Origin: Escarpia spicata
Taxonomy: Eukaryota > Annelida > Polychaeta > Sabellida > Siboglinidae
Assembly: GCA_963995525.1 (NCBI GenBank)
Contig: OZ023206.1
Span: 24,788,362 to 24,852,361 of the forward strand
Direction: 5' to 3'
Length of the DNA: 64,000 nt
Under the pieces are notes generated by a model, which did not search any database, was not told the DNA's origin, and saw only the letters and a list, made by a program, of their open reading frames with translations. Below, in pieces: positions 1 to 13,100 of this stretch. Every line of letters starts with the position of its first letter. Position 1 is the first letter of the stretch. Both the position numbers and the translations under genes were made by a program.

Positions 1-376
1 TCATTTAATGCACTATGCCAATAGGTTCCTATTCACAGAAGATGGAATTTTGAAATGCATTATTATAGCAGATATGCCAAAATAAAGTTTCTAAAATGAA
101 AAAAACTGTAACGCGAGTCCCAGTGGTAATGCCCGTATATAATGGATACCGCCATGGCTAGCCTCGAATACCTCATGGCACGACTGGACAGTGGTATCAA
201 CAGACGGACAAACATGAACGCACTTGCTCGTCTAAATTTGTTGGCATATTTAGGCGAGTGATTTATAGTTCACCTAGTTTTTTTCAAATGTGAAGCACTT
301 TTGTGCTACACTTCTACCTGATTTCATTGCATTCTCTTTTGACGTGCACACATTGATGGTTTGATACCATCTCGGC

Positions 377-380
<4 letters not shown>

Positions 381-438
<58 letters not shown>
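381..438. repeat. (TG)29 microsatellite next to a STARD7 acceptor
   Basis: An uninterrupted TG tract ends 27 bases before exon A, with a short T-rich stretch between. The transcribed strand carries (UG)n, the preferred binding site of TDP-43 family proteins. Confidence 0.98.
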
Positions 439-439
<1 letters not shown>

Positions 440-465
440 TGGTGACGTCATGCTTTGTTTGACAG

Positions 466-576
466 GTTGACCTTGGGTATCGCAAGACATGGGACAAACT
501 CGTCATCAAACTGGACGTAGTGGACCGTGACGAGAAGACGAATTGTGAGGTTGTCCAGTGGGTCATGCACTTTCCG
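466..576 (+). CDS. STARD7: STARD7 coding exon A (START domain)
   Basis: 111 bp, 37 codons in phase 0, from VDLGYRKTWD to VMHFP. The acceptor is TTTGACAG and the donor GTGAGT. The RKTWDKLVIKL string is characteristic of STARD7. A (TG)n tract ends 27 bases before this acceptor, an arrangement that can weaken exon recognition. The preceding 465 bases are intron, with no other exon visible. Confidence 0.93.
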
Positions 577-3500
577 GTGAGTGGTCAGAGAGAGACACGC
601 ACAAGGCACCTCTAGTTCTAGGCTACTGTGTGTCATACGCTTATTTGTACGTCTTCAGTTCTGGGCAATAAAAGTAGGACATCGAGATCGCTAAATACAA
701 ATGTAATAAGACACCCAAAGTAGCGCAGGTGCTCAGCGGGAAGAGCTTCAGACTCTCAACTGAGAGAACCCGGGTTCGAATCCTGTGCGGTGGTGTCGAA
801 CCTTGGGCAAGTTGGTTTAGTTTACATTGCTTCAATTCGCTATAGACGGTGGTGGGTATTTGTGTTTTATGCCATTTCCATGCATTTTTATGCAAGTAAA
901 TGCAATTTCCATGCGTTTTTACACAAATAAAATTTTAATGTCTTGTATTGTTGTTTAATAACAGGTAAGAACGTTTTACTTGCCCGTCCGTATGTTTTAC
1001 TTGCCCCGGGCAATCGGGCAACCGTTAATTTCTTGCCCTACATGCTGACGTCAAGCACAGTTATTGTGTGTGAAAAAAATGAACACATTTTTTTAGAAAG
1101 ATTGGTGGAAGCCGTAACTTACGCAACCGTAATTGAATCGAACTGTATCAATTATCCACACCACTGAATAAAAAATACAATTTCGTACTGCTTCAAGTTT
1201 TCACATTCATAGCTTCCTTATCAACGTGGCCATTGGCCCTAGAGTTACATTGTGTGTGCGGAGTTTAACAGAGGCCACCATGACTGTGATAGTCAGTTTC
1301 TGGATCACAGAAATGGTAAAACCACAAAATTCAATATGCTTCATTTTACATGTAAATATTGTGGCATCAAATGCATGTGTAAGTTAATAATGGTAAAACT
1401 TGTGCAATTATTTAAATAATGCACATTCATAATTGCTACATTTATGTTTGTATGTATATATGTATGTATGTATGTATTTTTTTAGACTGTCCTTTTATCT
1501 TCAGTACATTTTAACAATTGTGTAAAATAATGCATACATGTCCACATATGAAAAGACATATCTGTGTCACCAGTACACAAAGAGAATCATGTGATCACGT
1601 CATTGAAACAGTTTTGTCCGTTTATAATCAGGTCTCTTTGTAATACTTAGCAACAATGCCAACATAAAGCTGTCCACTCAATACTTTTATTCCCAATCTG
1701 AATTAAATATACTCTAAAAATAGTGTCCTGATAGTCAACTAATTTTTAACCCCCTCCATCACCCTGTTCAAGGCCCCTTTCGGTCGCGCTTTTCTGCACT
1801 TTTTTTGCACAGTTTGTAGCGACACCTAGTGGTCGAAGTGACATCACCGCAGTTAGCACCGCTTGGATTTAGCAAGGCACACATCTATGCGGGTTGTTTC
1901 AGGCTGTACATGAAATTGTAATTGCGGAATTTAATATAATTTTATATCACTGTAAGTACTGAAATACATGACTACTCCAGTTTTGAGTCCATCTGTACTG
2001 AAATTTAAGATTCTTCTTTCTCCGCATACTTTCTTTGTATCTATCGCCCTCCAGGACTCCAAGCAAATTTCTTTGAAGACTAAGGATCTGTTGAAAAAAC
2101 TAGCAACCATTCATTCAGAATTTTACATTCTTGGTGATTTTAATCGTCATTTGGACATACTTTTTACAACTGCAACTGCGTTTGATGATATTCTGGCATC
2201 CTTTGATTTTAAACAACATATTACCTTCTCGACACATACATGGCCATTGGCTTGACCTCTTGATAACCCGTTCAACTTGTAATAATATCCAACACCTACT
2301 CCTACTGTTTCAGATGGGTTACCATAAAGTCATTGTTAATGTTAAAGGCCATATCCTGGGATAAAATGTGCTGTGTTCCATTAAAAACAAATGCTGTATG
2401 CATTTTCAGATGACACTATTGAAAATATGTTTATGAATCGCATAAGATCGTACAAGATAAAGGAACCTCTAAATTTGCCATCTTATGGAAACTGCAATTG
2501 ACAGCGGCGCGAAACTGACGTCACTTGTGAAACACAGCCACCAGCCTGGACCGCCCCTGACTGATTGACAGCCGCCCCCGCGCACGACCCGCCTCGTGTA
2601 AACAACTCATAAAATGGCGGCCGGTGGGTTGAGAGCGGGGCCTCTTCTGTTACCGAGACCGATGCATACGATGATCAAATATATTTTCGTGACGGTGATG
2701 ATGACATTTGAGAGATCAGCGTTGTTTCTGTTGCTGTTAGATTGCCTTGTGTCGGGTGCAGTCTATGTGTACAGGCCGAGGCATGAACCTGTCGAGAGAG
2801 TCCGGCAACTGACGGCTGACTGTTGAGTTTGTTGTGGTGAAATGGCCAGCGGTGTTGTTGTGGTACTCGTCCGCTTCTTTTGAGTCATTTTAAGGACTGT
2901 TGATTTATTGACATCTAACTGTATTTTGAAGCCCATCTTCCACCTCATCGGCAGATCTGAACCACAAGTGATGTTATTCGCCGTAGGCTTAGCATGAATC
3001 CCATCCTTTACGAGTAGACAGTCTGACCGTGTAACCGGTTCCACGAGTGACGTCACGTATCAGCGCCTTCGGACATTTCCGGAAAACAGACATTTCCCGG
3101 TTTGCAGTGCTTAGCATTGTGACCGGTCACTGTTTTAAGTCCAATTTTATAAATGTTTTTTTCAAACAAATGGCTTCGGATTTGTGATAACATTGAATAA
3201 CGCACATGTACAAGTATATTTACATAGTTCTCTGGAAAAAACATTTGGACAAGATATGGCCTTTAACGGCTCGAAACACAATGTGTCTTACAGAGCCATT
3301 CACGGGATTGACATTTTAATGGCTGATATTCTTAAATCTGACCTTATCACAGATAACAAAAAACTCTATCTGACTTATATAAACAGTACTGTCAAGCACT
3401 CAATGCATTACTTTAGAAAGGCCACCGGCTCCATGGATGACTTCCGAAATTATATTGTCTAAAAGGTGTCGTCGTTATTTAGAGCGTGTATGGTGCAAAT

Positions 3501-6500
3501 CACGCTCGCCATTAGATAGATTGCGCTATTCTAAGCAATGTCACTTCCGTAACAGACAAATGGCCAAAGCTAAATCAGATTATCATACAAATATGGTTAT
3601 AAATAAATCTGATAATCCGCATCAGTTATGGAACTGCATCAATAACATTCTACATAGACGGCCTGCTCCATCGCTACCTGGTCATGTGTCAATTAAGTCT
3701 CTGTGTGACTCGTTCTCTAGTCACTTTAAGAATAAAATCAGTATTATTCGTCCTGCTTTCCCAGGTGATACTTTAGGCAATGTCAATGTGGACTTTCTCT
3801 ACTTGTATCAATTGAACCTGCAACAGTTGATGAAGTTAGGAAAATAATTATGTCCTCCCCAAATAAATCTTGTGAACTTGATCCAATTCCAACAATACTG
3901 CTAAAAGCATGTCTTGATACACTAATTGGACCTATAACAAATATTATGAATGCATCACTTTGCTCTGGCTGTTTTCCTGATGATTTCAAAGACGCCCATG
4001 TCACACCACTTCTTAAGAAGTCATCTCTGCCTAAACAAGACCTAAACAGTTATAGACATATTTCTAACCTCAGCTTTATTTCCAAAATACTACAAAAGGC
4101 TGTAGTAAATCATCTGAGGTCTCACATTAGCACAAATGTCTTAACTATTGTGTCATAATTAGCATAAAGACAGTTTAATTCAACAGAGACTGCCCTCTTA
4201 AATGTTCATAATGACATTAACTTGAACAATAATAGTGGTAAACTGACTGCACTTTCCTTACTAGATCTCTCTGCCGCTTTTGACACGATTGTACAGTTCT
4301 TGTGTACATCCAACAACAAACTTGTAGACAAGATTATTATCTTTAAGGTGATATAAAAAAAAATTATTCCATGATTGCAATTTTGTGTACAGTCTGAAAC
4401 AATAGGCCGCACCGCCACTCGCCGTGCTAAAGGATAGGGCGCACTCAGCAGCATTGCCTGTGTTGACGTCAGCAATATCTGATGGGCTGGTTGCTTTGCA
4501 ACTCGCAAATGACCATATTTAAGAATACTTCATATTTGGCACATTACTTGACAAGAGTATTCAGTTTACGTATATGAAGTTTAAAAGACATTTAAAATTT
4601 CATTTCACTTAATCGTTACCACAGTTGTGGTAAGAAAGTGTGTCGTTATTTTTGATAGGCAATCACATCACATAAGATCATCAGTTTCTGCCATCAGACC
4701 GTGTACTAGTAATGTTCTCTATTGATCCGTGTGTAGCACTTTATTTCATTCATCGCTCACTGACGTCGCAACCTTTTTCACGCTGGTAATTCCAAAATTA
4801 CTTTAGAACGTTATCTGATGCAGTTTTTTTACATGTGCCTGTGGATTGACCAAGTCCCTGGTATGTTGTGTTCGATTACATCACCCACTCCAATGAGTGG
4901 CATCAACAGATCTAGGCCGAGACAGGCTGACCTTTATTAATTCTGGTTAGATTTCTGATGATTTGATTTAGTGTTTCCATGGAAATGGTTTGTTGTTGGA
5001 CATTTAGTACATCAGCATTCACTAGGTGGCAGCACATGGTACAACATTTACTGATAGGACAGGTCTGTCTGGTTAGATCACATTCATTATAAGGAACACA
5101 TTAGAGTATTCATAGTATCTTACATGTGCACTTTGAAATCCTTTTCCTGGCCTGCACTGTGAAAGTGAAGGCCAGGAAAAGGATTTCAAAGTTGTTCCTT
5201 TGAACAGATGTTATTTTCACCTGGACTGCCTACAGCAAGAGCCAACTGTAGTCGTGACGTATTAGAAAATTATTAGGTTAAATTCTCTACAATTAAGTTG
5301 TTGATGTCAATGAGGATATGAACTGTGGTTTCATAGATTCCATGTTGTTTATAATGTTTCTTGTGATTACAGTACCCAATGTACAGCCGTGAATACGTCT
5401 ACATTCGTAAACAGCTGGTAAGTGGCTTCATTCATGGTGTTGTCGCATCTCCCCTGGCTTCATTCATGATGTTGTCGCATCTCTCCTGGCTTCATTCATG
5501 GTGTTGTTGCATCTCTCCTGGCTTCATTCATGGTGTTGTCGCATCTCCCCTGGCTTCATTCATGGTGTTGTCGCATCTCCCCTGGCTTCATTCATGGTGT
5601 TGTCGCATCTCTCCTGGCTTCATTCATGGTGTTGTCGCATCTCCCCTGGCTTCATTCATGGTGTTGTCGCATCTCTCCTGGCTTTATTCATGGTGTTGTC
5701 GCATCTCCCGTGGCTTCATTCATGGTGTTGTTGCAACTCCCCTGGCATCATTCGTGGTGTTGTCGCATCTCTCCTGGCTTCATTCATGGTGTTGTCGCAT
5801 CTCCCCTGGCTTCATTCATGGTGTTGTCGCATCTCCCCTGGCTTCACTCATGGTGTTGTCGCATCTCTCCTGGCTTCATTCATGGTGTTGTCGCATCTCC
5901 CCTGGCTTCATTCATGGTGTTGTCGCATCTCTCCTGGCTTCATTCATGGTGTTGTCGCATCTCTCCTGGCTTCATTCATGGTGTTGTCGCATCTCCCGTG
6001 GCTTCATTCATGGTGTTGTCGCATCTCCCCTGGCTTCATTCATGGTGTTGTCGCATCTCTCCTGGCTTCATTCATGGTGTTGTCGCATCTCTCCTGGCTT
6101 CATTCATGGTGTTGTCGCATCTCCCGTGGCTTCATTCATGGTGTTGTTGCATCTCCCCTGGCTTCATTCATGGTGTTGTCGCATCTCTCCTGGCTTCATT
6201 CATGGTGTTGTCGCATCTCCCCTGGCTTCATTCATGGTGTTGTCGCATCTCCCCTGGCTTCACTCATGGTGTTGTCGCATCTCTCCTGGCTTCATTCATG
6301 GTGTTGTCGCATCTCCCCTGGCTTCATTCATGGTGTTGTCGCATCTCTCCTGGCTTCATTCATGGTGTTGTCGCATCTTCCCTGGCTTCATTCATGGTGT
6401 TGTCGCATCTCCTCTCGGAAGGTTGGTTACCGTAGATCTTCACTCCCTGTGAGTTGTGCGGGATACTGGCACTTTTCACCAGACCAGACCCACCCCGACT

Positions 6501-9500
6501 GCAGCGTATCCACTCGACCGACTGACACTGACTGCGCTATACTCAAAGCCTTGAAAACATTTGAATATGTCAGACTGACACCGACTAGCCCCGATTATCA
6601 AAGGTTTGTGTGATTATGATGTCACAGTCGGTGTAGCGTATACGCTGCAGTTGAGGTGATTCTGGTTTGGTCCGGTCCGGTCGAGCGAATAGTGCCAGTG
6701 TATCGCAGCTTTAAGTGTGATCTTGTATACTGAGAACTGTCAATACCGGGATGCGCTGGGCACTTTCACTGATATTTCACAGAAATAATATCCTCGGTGG
6801 TATGGTGACATCTTTTTGTACTTTGGAAACGCCCCTGTAAAGCGCTTTGAGCAGTGTTAAGGACTGGATACTGCGCTATATACGAACTTACCTTTACTTT
6901 TGTAGATTGATGAAGAGAACCAGATGATGGTGTTGATGTCCCACGGTACTAACCACCCCGCCTGCCCTGTCAGTTCCGAGTACGTGCGCGTCGACACATA
7001 TCTCTCCCAGATGGTCATCAAGTCACATACCACATTTGAGGAGGTGAGTCGGGAGGTTCGCTGGACTTTGGGATGACCGCCAGTGATCGTCTCAGAATGG
7101 AAATAATTTTGGACTGTTAGGATGACCTTAATTGCAAGGTGGCTATATTACCAAGGTGGCCGTAAAGCGATGTTCGACTGTACTAGGGATCATCTCAAAA
7201 TGTTGATTTCCATTATCAGCAGGGATGAGAAATTTCCGGTTTTTGCCGGAATTCCGGTTTTTATACTGCTCCAAAGATCACTTTTGTGAATCATGTAAAT
7301 CCGGGGAGAAAAAAATGAATGTTGGGGGTAGGGCATATAAAATCCTAGACAATTCACTGAAGATCTGTCTGCGGATTGAGTTAACCATTCATTCACCGGG
7401 TGTCACCATGTGTTAATGATGCTGCCTGGCGATTAGAGACAGAACCGACCCAACCGAGCCCATGAATCTGCAAAGTAAAACCCTTAGTTCTGCGGCTGTT
7501 CACTTCAGCGCTTTCGAAGTGCACGCACAAAAGCAGTGCACCAATAGGAAACAACGATGTATTTTGTGGAGATGTTGATCATTTTCGAACACAATGGCTA
7601 ATCGACGATTTGTTGTACGGCAAGACAAATGTTGTGTGAAGGACATTGACAAAAGTGTCAAGAATAAGTGGAATTGGGCGTGGCTGGAGAGATCGGCTAT
7701 GTTGGATATATTCATCAGTAAATTATCAGCACCAGAGAAAGCGTACTGTTTGTGGTGCGAGGCCGATGTCAACTATGCGGATTGGATCCTACAGGCTACA
7801 GTCAGAGGGGAACCGAAGGCATTGAAGTACACACGCTGGCACTGCCCACACTGGTCACCAATGTTCTATTAGAACCTGAACAGAGGGCGTATCACATGGA
7901 AGTTCGCCGATTCCATGTAGACAACACACTTCCACAAGCACCCACCAGTTCCAGATTGGACTCGTGGTGGGCTACCATATTCTCTACTGGCAAGTTCCCA
8001 GCCTTGTCAAAGCTGGTGGCTGCAATGATGAGCTGCTTTCATGGTCCTCAAGTGGAAGGGTGTTTTAGTCACATGTCTATCATCATGAATACTGCCACTG
8101 CCAGAAAGAATGTTAGTACATTCAACACTACCCAGACAGTGAAGTACTCACTCATGGCAAGCAACAGGACTTCCACAAATAGAACTGGTCGCCTCGTTCA
8201 CAACACGAGGGGTGCACACAAAATGTACTCCATCCATCTTGCCGAGGAAGGAAAGATGAAGGAGGAGAAGACAAATCTGAGCTGAACATGTCAAAGACGA
8301 AGGCAGCCACCAAGTACAAAGCTAAGGAAGCAGTTGAGCTGGCAACGAAGAAAGCTAGAATGGCCCATCAACGGACTGTTTTGACAAAGCTGGCCAAGGA
8401 GAAAGCTGCCTGTCAGCCAACTCGGATTCAGCCCAGAAAATATCATTAACAAGTGAGTTAGTACTATGACAATGTGTGCGTGAGTCCGTGTGCTTTTTTT
8501 GCTATTGGAAATGTTAAGATTTTCTATTTAATATTGCTCAAAATACACCATATGTCGTCTACAATTAAAAAATATCTGAGCAGTCCCCCCCTCCCCTTCA
8601 CTAGATGAGACAGTCCTCTCGGGCTGAAATGTGGGCCACAGCCAAATTTTCGGGTTTTTTTCTCTGAATGTCACTCATCCCTGTATCAGACAAAATTACT
8701 TTCATCTGGACTCAACCCCCTCACTCCCCAGAAGAAAGTTTGTAAACATTAATAAGATGATATCAATATATTAGCAGTATCAGTCCGAGGAGTAAAATAT
8801 CAACGTCTGATAATTTAATCTGATATCGGAAATTGACGTTCCTTTATTCTTATACAGTTGAACATGGAAAGAGGACCGAGTGGGCGGGTGGGTGGGTGGG
8901 TGTTTGGGTGGGTGGGTGAGCGGGCGCATGCAGGCGTGTCCATCAGTGTCTGAGCAAGTTTATTTTGGAATTGAATAATACAAAACATCAATGAAATAAA
9001 ACATAATTCAGTTCACCGTATTCATTCTTTTAAGTGAACAAATAGTGCGACAAAAATAGACCAAATTTTGCATTCCAGTAAGCATACACTCATTTTCTCT
9101 GGTTCCTGTGTACCACCATCTCGGCAGACTTGACTGGCACGCAATGTACGCATCCACCTGTGAGCAACAGAACAGAGCACTGTGAAGTCCGATAATTTGG
9201 GTGGACCTTTCGATGTTTTTTTCATCATTGATCTTTGAATAGTATGACTTCGTAGAACTGAAAGTACAATGATGAATACGACGGTCAAGGCTGGCCTTGG
9301 CGATCGCTGTCACATTCTGCTAAAAAGGGGTTGTGTGTTAAGTTAGTTAGGACGAATATGGTATACCATTTGTGGTTGGTGAGTCGTAGATGTTACTAGT
9401 TTATATATATATACTGTTGGTAGGTCAAACAGAAAAAGACATTGTATCACTGGTCACTGCCAACCTCTGACAATGATAGACTGGTTGTTATAACATAAAG

Positions 9501-10048
9501 ATAAAGTATGCAATTAATAACTACAACTAATACATGATCATAAATTATGAGTAAAACATTATGACATGATCATTAGGCGAACTAAAGAACAACAATTGTA
9601 TTGCTTCTGTAAAGAGAACAGGTTTACATGACATATAAACCTGTTCTCATTACAGAAGCAATATATATACATTGTATCAGACATGCAGAAACAGGCGGTC
9701 ACGTGCGTCCACTCACACAGACATGAGACACACACACACAGACACACTAATACTGAGTGGGTGTCATCACGGCTAGACATTATAAAGATATGAAATCATT
9801 AGTGATGCTGTTGTTTCTCTTACACCTACTAATACAGTGGCTGTTGTGTACGGGAGACTGTTATGGGCTTAGCTAGTGGCTCCGTATGGGTTCAAATAGG
9901 TCCTCTTGTATTTTCAATAAATGCCTTAAACACCGGTTTGCTAAACAAGACCTAGACCTATGTATAATCAACATAATAAACATATTTCATTTGACCTTTT
10001 CATATTTATACCGGACATACGTTGCTGACTGCACACAAGCATGCATGT

Positions 10049-10122
<74 letters not shown>

Positions 10123-13100
10123 GCGAGGTCCCCAATGAATAGACCGCCCACACTATGTCCATTAAAGCTGTATGTAACCTTACCATAGCCTTATGCTGCC
10201 CAGACAACTATAGACACAGTCTATTGCACCAGCCACCTCGTCTGAATAATTGATTGATATTGACTCCATAAACAAGTGAACACAAACAAGCTTTGTTCAT
10301 TACATCGCCATAGTAAAGTCTTTTAACTGCCCTCTACTCTGGTAATACTGTATTATGAAGTCCAAACTTTAAGTGAAATACACTGTTTTTTTCACACACA
10401 GTGCATTTAAGCATTTCAAATATGCTCAGTCAAAATTTCAAAAACACAAATGTCACAAAGTTCAGTTCATATGCAATAAATCAGCCATACATTATGGTGT
10501 ACAAAATGTTGAAAATCTGTATAATATTACTGCTGTAAATGATGAAGTCAGTACGCCAAAAACAAGTTGCTGTGTCCGGAGTGTATTTGCTCAAATACAC
10601 CGGTTATGAATGTCAAGTAATTACAGGCTTCAGGACAAATGAAATACATATCTCCATATTTCATATATACGGGTTCATGTTTAATCCAACACTGTCACGC
10701 ACATTGCATTATTTGTATAGTCTTATTGTTTATATGTCTATCAGAAATGTAGATGAATTCAAATACTTCAATTTTTCGTGAATGTCCTTGGAGCTGTCCG
10801 TGCATGTCTGCGCACTGTGTACTCACTGCCAGTGTTGTTGTTTTCAGAACGGCTTTGACTACATTCTCACCTACTACGACAACCCAAAGGGTCACTTCCC
10901 GTCCATTGCCTACAATTGGATGGCCAGTACCGGTCAGTACTGTCCCTTGTAGTGACCTCTCTCTCTCTCAGTCACATCACCCGCATGCACTGACACCGAT
11001 AGTTGAAATCATGCACTCACACGGTGTGACAATATATAATGTAGATATAGCGCCACACATTGTCACATGTTGACATGGTGCCACACATTGTCACATGTTG
11101 ACATAGTGCCACACATTGTCACATGTTGACATGGTGCCACACATTGTCACATGGTGCCACACATTGTGACATGTTGACATGGTGCCACACATTGTCACAT
11201 GTTGACATGGTGCCACACATTGTCACATGTTGACATGGTGCCACACATTGTCACATGTTGACATAGTGCCACACATTGTCACATGGTGCCACACATTGTC
11301 ACATGTTGACATGGTGCCACACATTGTCACATTTGACATAGTGCCACACATTGTCACATGTTGACATAGTGCCACACATTGTCACATGTTGACATAGTTC
11401 CACACATTGTCACATTTGACATAGTGCCACACATTGTCACATTTGACATAGTGCCACACATTGTCACATGTTGACATAGTGCCACACATTGTCACATGTT
11501 GACATAGTGCCACACATTGTCACATGTTGACATGATGCCACACATTGTCACATTTGACATAGTGCCACACATTGTGACATGTTGACATGGTGCCACACAT
11601 TGTGACTTGTTGAGATAGTGCCACACATTGTCACATTTGACATAGTGCCACACATTGTCACATGTTGACATGGTGCCACACATTGTCACATGTTGACATG
11701 GTGCCACACATTGTCACATGTTGACATGGTGCCACATATTGTCACATGTTGACATGGTGCCACACATTGTCACATGTTGACATGGTGCCACACATTGTCA
11801 CATGTTGACATGGTGCCACACATTGTCACATGTTGACATGGTGCCACACATTGTCACATGTTGACATGGTGCCACACATTGTCACATGTTGACATAGTGC
11901 CACACATTGTCACATGTTGACATAGTGCCACACATGTTGACATGGTGCCACACATTGTCAAATGTTGACATGGTGCCACACATTGTCACATGTTGACATG
12001 GTGCCACACATTGTCACATGTTGACATGGTGCCACACATTGTCACATGTTGACATAGTGCCACACATTGTGACTTGTTGGCACAGTGCCTCACCTTGTCA
12101 TGTATTTACATAGTGCCTCACGTTGTCACATGTTGACATGGTGCCATACATTGTCACATGTTGTCATAGTACCACTGTACTACCACACAGTCATTGTCAC
12201 AAGTTGACATGGTGCTATTCATTGTCACAAGGTGACAGTGCCACACAATCATTGTCACATGGTTACATAGTGTCAAACATTGACACATTTTGACAGTGTC
12301 ACGCATATTCACATGTTGATATAGTGCAATACATTGTCACATGTTAACATAGTGCAATACATTGTCACAAGTTGACATGGTGCCATAAATTGTCATCACT
12401 GAGCTTTGAATCTAGTGTGACATTGGTAGAAATTAAATTACAATAATGTATGCAACAGTCAAAATTGGCATTTGAGGGCACTGTCACAGTGGCAGATGTG
12501 CCAAAAAAGAGGGGTTTACGCTAATTAGACCATGTACGCTTAATTGAGTGAACATGGTAGTTATATAGCCACAAATAAAGTCTACAACAACAAGAAGCAC
12601 CATTATGTAGTTCCTCGTAACAGCTCCAGGTAGAGTAGTGGTAATGCGAACTGTGACAGACCCATACCGTAAATTAATGGCCATCGAGAACAACAGTGAA
12701 AACTGAAACCCGACAGCCGTAGTAATTACAGATATTTCCAGCGATACCACACGCCTGTAATAGTAATGAGTGTTTGTTTGACAATGTCAGTGAGAGGCCT
12801 GAATCCATCGCTAATGGTTTCCACACCTACTTGTATATCATAACACGAACCGAGTCCGATGAAATAATTCCGTAACTGAAACATTTCTCCTGTAATCGCC
12901 GCGACCGCAATGTTTATACCGCGCCGCTAACCGCAACTCACAGTGTGTATTCATTGCGCAGTGTTTCCTTGTTATAACGAAATTTGATATCAATTGCAAT
13001 TCGACACACCACTGATCTGCGTGTAGTTGGCCTGAATTGAAATCGCCGATGGGCGAATGGAAATTACATGAATAATGGGCCAATTTTCATTCAGCGGGAC

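Noticed and set aside
717..790. A tRNA gene
   Set aside because: The A and B boxes are present but the acceptor stem does not pair, so it is a tRNA-derived SINE.
5379..6613. Three overlapping open frames of 301-371 codons
   Set aside because: They are translations of the 32-bp minisatellite, whose unit has no stop and is not a multiple of three. Only the first 15 codons of exon B are coding.
5423..12390. CRISPR-like array
   Set aside because: The repeats are head-to-tail with no unique spacers and lie in introns of an animal gene.
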